Positions 1-9,084 of a DNA stretch of 27,628 nt are shown here, piece by piece. Where the stretch lies: NCBI GenBank assembly GCA_000349905.1, contig KB722758.1, positions 414,966 to 442,593 on the forward strand, written 5' to 3'. A program made the position numbers and the translations under genes. How positions within the stretch are numbered: position 1 is the stretch's first letter; every line of letters begins with the position of its first letter. The stretch is from Volvariella volvacea V23. Lineage: Eukaryota; Basidiomycota; Agaricomycetes; Agaricales; Pluteaceae. The notes under the pieces were generated by a model. That model searched no databases and was not told the DNA's origin. It was given only the letters and a program-made list of their open reading frames with translations.

Positions 1-248
1 GAGTCAGAAGATCGATTATGACTTCATATGGCTCCGTCCCCTCCCACATTGACTGCGCATGACACGGGCTTACGCATACATGCCGACCTAGCTTACGCGT
101 CCCCTGGTCTGTGCGCTACACTCTTCGCTCAGGACTCCCACTTTGATACGTTCTTTCTTACCCCCCCACTTCTCCTCACCAAGGAGATTATATCCTTTTA
201 TTTACTTTTATTTATCCTCGAGTAGTATATATACCATACTGCTCTTGC

Positions 249-292
249 TACCTATTCCCCAGCTTTAAAGATTCTTCGCTTGGGAATAGGTA
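249..292. repeat. 11-bp perfect inverted repeat (hairpin)
   Basis: TACCTATTCCC at 249-259 is the exact reverse complement of GGGAATAGGTA at 282-292, with a 22-nt loop. The right arm overlaps a copy of the 19-bp direct repeat described separately. Its role is unknown; it lies inside the LTR-like segment. Confidence 0.7.
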
Positions 293-354
293 AGCAACTA
301 CGAGCTAGCCTCTTCTTTACACACCCTTACTTACTATTCTTCGCTTGGGAATAG
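271..354 (+). repeat. 19-bp direct repeat, two copies
   Basis: ATTCTTCGCTTGGGAATAG occurs exactly at 271-289 and again at 336-354, 65 bp apart. Both copies lie upstream of the TATA box at 414-420. Duplicated enhancer-like elements are common in the U3 part of LTRs, which fits the LTR reading, but binding by a factor is inference. Confidence 0.75.
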
Positions 355-413
355 AATCTGAGTATTCGCTTTTTCCACAACATACACAAATAGTTATATA
401 CAGTCTTGTAGAT

Positions 414-420
414 TATATAA
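414..420 (+). promoter_or_regulatory. TATA box of the LTR-like segment
   Basis: TATATAA is followed about 30 bp downstream by a CT-rich leader. This is the spacing expected for a transcription start in an LTR. No gene with a supported start follows, so any promoter here would serve the element itself. Confidence 0.35.
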
Positions 421-475
421 GGCCTGTACTTCTGAGTATCGCTCCTTAGATCAATCAATTTGTGCTCTTTCTTCG

Positions 476-3105
476 CTCTATTGCATTATCTGTGCACAAG
501 CAACTGCCCTAGTTGACTCTACTCCTGCTAAAAGTCATCACAGAGGTAAGTACTTGTAACACTAATTGGGTATGATACTGCCCCAGTTGACATGTTCTGG
601 GTAGATAGGTGGTGTTATGTAATGTGTGATGAATCACTCCAGAACTCAGTCACTGACAATAAGAAAGAGAAATATTTTATTTTATATGTAGAGTCTATAT
701 GTAAAGTGCAATATTGAAATCTCTCACAGTTTACAAATGTGATGCAATTTTTTAATATACAGAATACAAAAAAAATTGAATAACTTGACATAACCTTTAT
801 GAATTTGTTGAGTATAAGGAAATAAAATTACCTATTATGTGTATACAGTGTATGTTTAAAGTATGTGTATGTGATTAATATCTCAAATACTATGCAACCT
901 TTTGATATATAATGCACAAAATTGCAAATATTATTCAACTTCATCATATCTGTGCTAATACTGTGAGAAGTGGGTGATATTCTTGGTGAAGATATTAAGA
1001 AGATATTGTAATTCTCATAGTCTGATTGACTAATAGCTCTGTATTTCAATATGTCTACCAAATTTTCATAATTCTAATATATATCAGCTATTTTCCAGTG
1101 TGTAATCTTTATGTTATTTCTTTTTTTTTTTGTTTTTGTTAAACAAAATTGTTATATTTTTATGGTCTATCAAAGCAATAATGCTCCTGACTTAGAAAAA
1201 AAAGCTAAATAGTATTATTCCAGAGACACTGCTTTGATATTTGTACTCAAATAATTTCTTTTTTTCTATTTGCTCCATCTATTTTTGCATTTCATCTTGA
1301 GAATTGTTCTTGTATTATTAACTTATTATATATTTTGTATATAATTATTTTACTTGCAACATTATTCAGAACAGCAAAATGTAATTTCACAAGGAGTTTT
1401 AACTCATAATAGACATGTATAATACTATTAATTATTATAAATATATATATTATAATAATAATCAGGCTGGAATTTACTGGTTAGTAAAAAATTAAAAGGT
1501 CAGATAGTATATAACTTACTATATTTCTAGTAGACTTAATTTCAGACTCAGATATGCCAGGTGCCAGCCATGGCCCACAGTTCAAAGTCCCATGATCTGT
1601 GAGCACACTATCTCTTGACACAAGGAACAAGAAAGAAAAGGATATTTATAATGCATTACTCACTGTGTTGGTTAACTGTAAAGGTTGTTGGCATTGGAGT
1701 AATAGTAGAGATGGTAGAACTTAGAAGAGTAGACCAAGTCAAAGCTGGAGAGCTAATGACTGGGTCCACCTAATTTTTATATACCTGGTCTGGAGAATTC
1801 TAGAGATATGACTAATGTACATTTATTTATATATGAGTTTATTTATCTTTATATGGGCATATTATTGTTGGCTATTGTCTTTGATTTGATAGCTAGCTGT
1901 TTGCCATCAGATTCTGATGAAAGGCAGAGTTATGGCAACTCTGTGATTTTTAAGTATCTGAGCAGTGGAAATCCCCATAGCCTTGCTGGGGGATTTTCCA
2001 TAGCCTTGCTCTTTTTGATGGCAATGGCTATGTCAGTGATGGAGAACCAAGAGAATGGGTTTTCTGAAATGTTGTTCTGATAGATCTGTAGATTATGTGC
2101 ATGAACCTGTGCAATTTGATCAGTGGGTTTGAGGTGGTTCAGTTCTCTTCCAGGTATTGTTCTTTTAGCCACTGGTTCATGTCCCTGACCCACACCAGTT
2201 TGTCCTTGTAATTGTGGGTGTTGAAGTGGGTGGGGTACTCTTCTGTCTTTGGTAGTTTTTGGGTTAAGACAAATCTCTGTCCCCTTATGATCTGTGCACT
2301 AATGCAGATGATTAGAAAGTATCACAGCTCTTTTCATGTTGAATTTCTTCTTTGTACATAGTCCATCATAATGTGATACTACACTTTTTCTATCTGCTTG
2401 TAGATATCTTTGTCCTTCTTATTGGCAATAAGGAGTTGTCCAAGGCAGCTGAAGTGGGAGATATGGCAAGGCATTGGTCATTGTAGTGGTTTTTAGATAA
2501 TGTGGGTTTGGAATCATTGTGGTTTTATATATTGTTATGTCATTCTGTGACTGTGATGAAAAAATAAAAGTGTTCCTTTTTACAATTCCTGAAAAATCTA
2601 CTCATTATGCTGAAAGTGTTAAACAACAAGGTATATCTGATCTGAGTTTGATTAGCTATCAGTGGCTGTGTTAAATAAGATTTGGGCTTAGTATATTGCA
2701 TTGAATATAGCTCTTCAACAAGCACAATATGGAACTTGGTTTGTAGAGATGAAATGCTTGTATTGCATGTGACTTTGACTCTACAGAACCAGATTTTGAA
2801 TGTCTTGCCTCTAACCATGTCAAATGGCCTACTCTACATGTATATCTCATGATTGAGAGCAATAATTAAAAAATGAATTCTGTAGACATGTTTACATTGA
2901 CAATCTGAGCAAAAAGTGACATACAACCATGAGTCCAGGTATTGCCATTGAAGAGATACATTCAAAATACTCCACAAGGCCAGATTTGGCAGGCAAATTA
3001 CCATTATTTCAACTTTTGACCCAAATACAGTGAACATTAATAATCTAATGCTATAGGCTGATACAGTATACTCTATTTCATATGCATGCATCAAAAAATC
3101 TCTCT
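476..3105. mobile_element. AT-rich, CpG-free block, probable hypermutated transposon relic
   Basis: I read every base of this block and found no CG dinucleotide; the nearest are at 474-475 and 3106-3107. The block is also visibly AT-rich and rich in TG and CA, the products expected when methylated CpG deaminates. The rest of the window carries CpG at ordinary density. No ORF matches a family I know. The longest coding-like stretch is on the minus strand (about 1930-2220), where the frame stays open for roughly 100 codons but yields no recognisable gag, pol or transposase motif. The best reading is an old transposon erased by CpG methylation and deamination or a RIP-like process. An AT-isochore of another origin is possible. 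Confidence 0.6.
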
Positions 3106-3153
3106 CGGGGGTGTTGTGGAACCCACAATGTCAATGTCTCAATGAAATGGGAT

Positions 3154-3189
3154 GTGACGCGCTGTGACGCGATTGTGACGCAGTGTCAC
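3154..3189. repeat. Three GTGACGC repeats at helical spacing plus inverted half
   Basis: GTGACGC occurs at 3154-3160, 3164-3170 and 3175-3181, with starts 10 and 11 bp apart, close to one DNA turn. The third copy pairs with GTCAC at 3185-3189 as a short inverted repeat. TGACG is the core of bZIP (ATF/CREB-type) sites, so the cluster could bind a protein on one face of the helix. It lies 47 bp inside the boundary with the CpG-free block. Function is inference. Confidence 0.5.
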
Positions 3190-4184
3190 ACGTTAGCGGA
3201 AATTGAACAACACCACTGATTGCTCTCCAAGTTCGCGCAGGGTCCTATTTGGCCTTTGGATTCAAGAAATTCTCGTCGGCATCCTGGCCTAAATTCCATG
3301 ATTACTGGTCACAATAGGCACAGCCTAACTGGCTCCCAATCGCACTGAAATTGGGGTCATGCCCACGGTCCCCGTCCTCATACTTTGACTTGAGATTTTC
3401 AGAAATATCTTGACGTTTAACAATTACATGATCTTACGGAATACTTATAGCCTTTCTGTGTATATTGCGTCTTTTGAGAGGTGAAGGAGTGCGTCCTGAG
3501 GATATGTATGTTTTCTCGATGGCATTCATTGCCGCCTGAACCAAGGATGGGGAGTAAATGCTCAGTTACGTGGTGATTGCCATCAGCATCACACAACCCT
3601 GAGAACGACCGTCTTTTAGCTGATGGACAGCCCTACAACACTTTGGGGCTATCACAGCTTGGAAACATTGCTTGTACTGCGTTATGGAACTTATATACCG
3701 TTATGGAACATTTGGGGGAACTCAACAAGGCGTAGAACATGAAAAGTACGTACACCAAGCAGAGGTTGAACTCTGCACGAAGAACGGGGATACAGTGGTA
3801 CCAGCAAAACAGTTAGTCCCTGGAGGACTCCTATAATACTCGCGCGAATGACAAGCCAATCCTACCAAGAACGCTCCGGGCATTCGAGTCGGGAATCGGG
3901 ATATCGCACGCCTCACCCTACTCCATCTTTCCAGGTAAATCGATACCCGGTTTAAATTTGCACCCAATCTAATAACGCTGACCACGAGAGCGGTAGATCC
4001 CCCGCACTAATATTCATCAGGTTCAATATTACTTATGGGGATCACCTGCGTGGCGTAGGCTATGCCCCATTCTCTCCCGTGATTCGGATGATATATTTTG
4101 CAAATAATGCCCTACTCCCAGGTGGCATATGCATGGCAGTTATACTAGGAATGCTTCGATGAGCCTCTCTCACATACAGCTGAA

Positions 4185-4379
4185 AGGCTATGCAAACCCG
4201 ATGCACACACGCTTGTGCATGGGACAAACACCCGGTGACTATCAACCGCACTTTGTGATTATATCCGAGCCCACATCTTCAACTTCTCCAGCTCAGCCCC
4301 TGTGATCCCTCTAAAGGTCAATTTGCCCTGAACGTTGCCTGAAAGAGGAAAAATAAAGCGGGTCTAGGCTATGCAAACC
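4185..4379 (+). repeat. 14-bp direct repeat pair AGGCTATGCAAACC
   Basis: AGGCTATGCAAACC is present at 4185-4198 and 4366-4379. The flanks following each copy are loosely alike (both run into a CACACA...TGTGC-type sequence), suggesting a degenerate local duplication about 181 bp apart. No function is visible. Confidence 0.45.
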
Positions 4380-4660
4380 TGTCAAGAACACACATGTGCG
4401 ATGGTTGTCAGACGGGCTATTGAGTACTGATGTTGTTGCTTAGGCCCGGCACTAGCTGAGGTCTATATGGACTTGCAGTAGCGGACCGCAGGAAATTTTT
4501 GCCTCATCAACCAGGGGACAACCCTTCCAGGTCCATCCTTGTTCTTTCTCCCGTATACATACTCTCTGCGTCCTTGATTCTTGGGTCTCATACTGTATTG
4601 TTCGGGAGCGCTAATACGTAGCGAGTCCACACCTGCCACATACCTACTTCCTGGAAGAAC

Positions 4661-5592
4661 ATGCGCACGAACGGCCGCGCACGATTACCCAACATTCTGC
4701 ATGTCGTCACAATCTTGACATGGAGAGCTTGGCTTGTGGATGCAAAGTTTTGTGAAGACAGGTACGCTTTTTTTCTCCTGCCGATGTTCAATGATCATTT
4801 ACTCGAATGTTCGTTATGGCCACTTGTTCTAATCTTCACCATCATTGTGATAACCCGTCGCTACTCGGATAGTTCGGGGAACAAGATACCAGGCTGCTGG
4901 AATCCAGGACCACTGATAGGCGCTGCATCCGGGATATGTAAGTCATTCCTCAAGCTTTCATCAATGTTGATTCTGAATTCACGTTTGTCAACTTTCTTTT
5001 CTTATCCCACATTCAACGGTATTGTACCTTGATCCTCTCAACAACGCGACACTTCTTTGTCGTCGATATCTAAACGAACACAAATCCAGTCTTGCTCATA
5101 GTCCTCTGCTCAATCGCCTTCAAACTCTCCCGTAGGCGCTACTACCAACCATCCCCACCCCCCCTCGCACCTATATACAACAACGACACACAAGATCTAT
5201 ACCAACAAGGCAACCACCTCCACCACGTCGGAATGTCGACAACTCCTCAACAGCCAAGTTATAGTTACAACGTTAACTATAGCCCTCATCATACCCACCA
5301 TACCCACCACCATGTCCATCCTTCTCTTGCAGAACCACGGTACCACGGTGTTGGGCCGGCACCGGGAACAGCAACATATTCACCATATTCTCCGCCGGCT
5401 GGGCCACCCCCACCAGCTCCTGCTTTCCCTGAACCACCACCTCCACATCCTGCTCATGCTGGGGGGGTGCCTACAGGAGAGATTTTAACTCCACCACCGC
5501 CGGCGTTCTCTCCTCATGGCCCAGCTGGTAGCGCTGTTAATCCGCCGGTATCACCCCCTCCACAAGGTCCTCCACCGTCCTATAGTGTATAA
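4661..5592 (+). CDS. Small single-pass membrane protein with Pro/His-rich tail
   Basis: I propose exons 4661-4761, 4873-4937 and 5090-5592 (222 aa). Introns are 4762-4872 (GTACGC...TAG) and 4938-5089 (GTAAGT...CAG), and the phases agree. Splicing joins C31 and C42 in a short lumenal motif, C-E-D-S-S-G-N-K-I-P-G-C. A hydrophobic segment follows (about residues 48-66), then a stop-transfer K-L-S-R-R-R and a long cytoplasmic tail rich in His (HHTHHTHHH) and poly-Pro, ending PPPSYSV. This plan (paired Cys around G-N, one membrane span, Arg cluster, Pro/Tyr tail) recalls the small RCR-like membrane proteins of fungi, whose tails recruit ubiquitin ligases; that assignment is inference. The first exon is least certain: 4661 is the first ATG in frame, residues 9-21 are only weakly hydrophobic, and an upstream exon with a better signal peptide may exist. 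The first intron is a multiple of three, so retention would also stay open. Confidence 0.55.
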
Positions 5593-5785
5593 TATTCCTC
5601 GTTTAATTTCAGACCTGTGTTCACATGTTGTATCTTGTACTTTTTATGATCTATCTTACACACAGACAGAGAGAACACGCTCGTTTTGCATATGCAGACC
5701 TAGAATTCGGGCATGCATCATATCATATATGAGGGAAAGAAGCGTAATGGACACAGCATGATAGGGTACAAAATGTGCAACACGA

Positions 5786-6637
5786 TTACTCCTTGGTTGC
5801 AGATTCCTCAACGGCAGTGAATGCTTGTCGCTTCTCCTGGATACGAGCAGCACGACGCTCGCGAGCGGCCTGTAAAGTAACCGTAAGATCCCGGAAAACT
5901 CGAAAACATGGCCGTTGGTACACACCTTGTTCTTGATGCGACGAGCCTCCATTTGGTCTGTGAGTACCTTCGTTCTGGTCTTCTCAGCCTTGGCCTTGTG
6001 GATGTACTCCATGAGCACACGCTTGTTCTTGAAGACGTTACCCTTGGATTTTTGGTAGAGCGAGTGATACCTATAATTACGGCATCGCACCGCAATCACA
6101 ACCGCCGTCATCCCATCAACAAACTCCACCAATCAACGCAAGAAAGCAGACTCACAAGTGCTTATCGATCTTTCCGGCCTCACGGTACTTCCTCAACAAT
6201 CTCCTCAGAACTCTCTGTCTCCTCATCCAAAGCACCTTGGTCGGCATCCTAGCCTCAGCTGTACCCTTCCTCTTACCAGGGCCGGTGTGTCTTCCCTTCC
6301 TCTTGGCGGCGAGCAACTCCCTTGTTCGTGCCCTCGAGTGAATGGTGGTGGGTTTGATGATGATGCGCCCATCCTTGATGAGCCTCTTAACGTGAGTACG
6401 AGAGTTGGCGTTGCCAATCTCGGCTTGCTCTGCGGGGTCTAACCAGATTTTTCGTTTGCCGACGCCAGCCACGCTAGCGGCGAGGCGCTTTTGAGACCGC
6501 AGATTGACTGAAAAGAGGGGAACAGAGAGTGACGAAAGGGGGGTCGTTGGAGACGGAGGAGAGGAGATAAGACGAGAGAAATTCAATCAGTCATCCACTA
6601 TGAAACCCCAGGCAGAAAGGTGAATCTACACACCCAT
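5786..6637 (-). CDS. RPL19: 60S ribosomal protein L19 (eL19)
   Basis: Structural component of the large cytosolic ribosomal subunit. Coding exons on the minus strand are 6637-6634, 6507-6156, 6070-5926 and 5869-5786, giving 194 aa, the usual length. Introns are 6508-6633, 6071-6155 and 5870-5925, all GT-AG with matching phases. The product starts [14 protein letters not shown] and has the family hallmarks [25 protein letters not shown] and [12 protein letters not shown], then a basic helical tail ending A-T-K-E. The first coding exon supplies only ATGG. A further 5'UTR intron at 6652-6715 (GTATGT...CAACAG) is likely, which would make the start-codon exon 18 nt long. No lesion is seen. The identification is firm. 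Confidence 0.96.
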
Positions 6638-6651
6638 CTTGAATGTCGAGT

Positions 6652-6715
6652 CTGTTGAGGGGCATAGCGTGAGCTCGTCGCGTCAATATCGTCGACGTTG
6701 GGGGCGGCAACATAC
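6652..6715 (-). other. Probable 5'UTR intron of RPL19
   Basis: On the minus strand, AAG|GTATGT at 6716/6715 and CTCAACAG| ending at 6652 frame a 64-nt intron just upstream of the RPL19 start. Unspliced, the leader would carry at least two upstream ATGs, so removal would help initiation. The call rests on good splice-site consensus only. Confidence 0.45.
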
Positions 6716-6716
6716 C

Positions 6717-9084
6717 TTGGTCTTGAGGATTAACGTCGTTGGGGGGCTTACACCTGGGAACCCACGATTGGGAGTGGCGGGAAAATGCTTACCTCAGCAA
6801 GCCACTCGGCTCTCGAAATGGAAGCAACTGTACAGTTGGTTCGGCCGGCATCCGGCCCGTCCGTTAAGGCACAGCATGTGTACAGCCCGCCTCGCCTTGC
6901 ATTTTTCCGCAGACTTTGCAATGCTGGAAATCGTGTGCGCCCTGGTTTTTTTCACGTTCTAGGCTGTGGATCATGATGTGTTGGATCCACGGATCCTGCT
7001 CTGATCACCAATCGTGAGTGCATGCTCTGGGGTTTTGAGGGTGCATTTCGCTGCGGCTTATGGATGAAATCCGGATAGTTCCCGACGAATCTCTGACTCG
7101 AGAGCTTGGTTTTCCGTTGGTTTTACTTCCAGTGGCTTCCAGTTTTGCATTTCATTGGCGCCGCGCCATTCATGAGGAATGAATGAATGCATTAATAAGT
7201 CTATGTCGGTGTGTGGAGCCTTGCCGAGTTTTTTGTTGCTGGAGTTCTTTCATATCTCTTTATACAAGTGTCGCGTTCTGGAAAGGCAAATGTCCCCAGA
7301 TATAATTACTCGGATCATAATTCATGACAAGCTACGTATCAAATGAAAGGAAAGGACCGTTCTACACACGGTGGCCCGTCTGATGGCGTAAACTGATATT
7401 GTACCTCCTAAGTAACAGCGATTTCGGCAATATGACTTCATCGGACCCTCCGTTCCTTTTGGCCTTCTTTGAACAATGTACCTAAGCGCAAACCTCACCC
7501 CCCTCGACGGAGGGATGGATGAATGACCGAATGGCCTGGGCGAGAAGCATCCAATTGCGCCACAATCTAGGGATTGGACAAGACCCACTTGGGTTCGTTG
7601 CAAGACTGAATTTGGGGCAACGTTGCGGATGAATGCATGGGCAAATCAACTCGAAGAAGCAGCCAACGGATTGACGTCATTGCCAAGCCCGCTTTGCCTT
7701 ACCTCTTCCATCTCGAGCTGCAGGCCATCCTCCTGCTTGTGGGTTGACTGCACTCTGCACTCGGCGCCTCATGTCGTGCCCTCAGTGTCTGGGGCTTGAA
7801 GGGTGCTGATTCTTGTCCGCGGTGGTCCTATCTAAACTTTCTGCCAAGCATGTCGGCGCGGCGAGTGTGGACAATTTGAACGCTCATGACCAGGATGAAG
7901 GGACGACATTGAAGTAAAGATTACGTCAATTAAAGGAAGCCTATGTCGAGTATGTGGCCCCAATATAATAGTCTATCCTGCAAAGGATGCTTCATCATGA
8001 TTTCCTTTTCGCGCGTTAGAACCCTCGAAACTGACCGGATGAGCGGGCCTATCTTGATACAGGTCAGTGTGTACTCCCTTGCAGGGTGTGGTTAACCCGT
8101 CTGGTGTGAGGTAACATACTGTGGGCGACCGCTATCAATAATCGCCCCGTGGTGCAGGTGGACATTGCGTGAAGAGCGGACACTGCTAAGTACAGCTGCG
8201 GGCATGGTTAACATGTCACTTGGGCACCGTGGGTGGTGATATGGTGTGTCCGTGGTGGTGTGATATTGTCTAAAGAAGCTATCTTATCTTCCGTCATTGC
8301 ATGCCAAGTGTGCATGTCAGACGATCTTTACGGGAGAGGTGGCATGATGCCTCTCCGTTGCTTAATATAACATTGTGTGTTGGCCTGTTCGGTTCTGTGC
8401 ACATTCCTGTTGCGGAATGTGGTTGGGACACAGGCGGGCTACACAGAGTACCACAGCAGCTCCGAGTGGGGACGGGGAAGAGCGTTGTACTGTGCGTGTC
8501 AAGGATGTGCCCAGATTGAATTGGATGGCGATAAAATGAATTATCGCGATGGGCGAGATCTCGGCGCGATAATATGTGCAGAGATTTGTTGATAAATGAG
8601 AAGTATGTTGCCACAAGACATGCATGGATTGGCTGAGGGAATATCGCCATTGGAATGTCGGAAGATTGGGATGCACTACCGGGCGAGATGAAATTGTCTG
8701 ATATGTGCTGGGTGTCGACAGCTCGACCGGGTGCAGACGAGGGCGGGGTGTCGCAGAGACTGGCAACGTGGGCGTGCGAGTGCTGACCAATCTGGCCGCG
8801 GGTGGTTGATTTTCCCGTCGCATCTCCTCTGTTCTGTCTTTATCGCATCAGCCCCTACCTCATTGTGCCTCCTCCGTCCCTGAAGGGCGAAAAGGGTATT
8901 TAGTGCCCGTTTGTCCGTTGCTTTGCCTCTTTCACCTTTGCTCCTTACAAATCTGCCACAATACTCTCCCAACTACGCCATGATCGTTTCCCTATAGACC
9001 CTTCCTCGCTCCTGCTGCAATCCCAACATACCCTTGCCTCCCAGTTCCCATCGCGCCTTGTCTCGCCACTCACAGCCAAGCATC
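6717..9084. other. Intergenic region upstream of the HAL4-like kinase
   Basis: These 2.4 kb hold no gene I can support. The longest minus-strand frame (8362-8823, 153 codons) lacks any domain and overlaps other open frames, as expected in GC-balanced DNA. The last 200 bp before the kinase ATG (about 8860-9080) are pyrimidine-rich on the plus strand, typical of fungal promoters and leaders. The region probably contains the divergent promoters of RPL19 and the kinase. Confidence 0.5.

Larger units (their letters stand above)
1..475. mobile_element. Probable LTR fragment of a retrotransposon
   Basis: This stretch has no convincing open frame but shows LTR-like structure. There is a TATA box (TATATAA, 414-420), and downstream of it a pyrimidine-rich leader containing AGATCAATCAATTT (449-462). 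Upstream are a 19-bp direct repeat and an 11-bp inverted repeat. It still contains CpG, unlike the block that follows, so it differs in age or methylation history. I cannot see a paired LTR, a primer-binding site or a target-site duplication, and the left end lies outside the window. The call is inference from promoter-like layout; it could also be another promoter-bearing repeat. Confidence 0.35.
3106..4660. other. Intergenic stretch, no supported gene
   Basis: Base composition returns to normal at 3106. Short open frames exist on both strands (for example 3722-3985 minus and 3624-3836 plus), but overlapping frames look equally coding-like and none shows a domain, so I do not call them. The stretch holds the triple GTGACGC repeat near its left edge and a 14-bp repeat pair at 4185 and 4366. 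The right part should contain the promoter of the small membrane-protein gene. Confidence 0.5.

Noticed and set aside
28..225. 65-codon plus-strand frame at the left edge
   Set aside because: Lies in the LTR-like segment, ends in low-complexity Leu/Phe, no domain; better explained as non-coding.
3624..3836. About 71-codon plus-strand frame without ATG that looks coding-like
   Set aside because: A second overlapping frame (ATG at 3621) and a minus-strand frame look just as good; no splice partners or domain, so chance is likely.
8362..8823. 153-codon minus-strand frame upstream of the HAL4-like kinase
   Set aside because: No domain, composition follows the DNA, overlaps other open frames and the probable promoter of the kinase.
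9034..9084. 17-codon N-terminal extension of the HAL4-like kinase
   Set aside because: The extension starts at TTG; the first ATG in frame is 9085.
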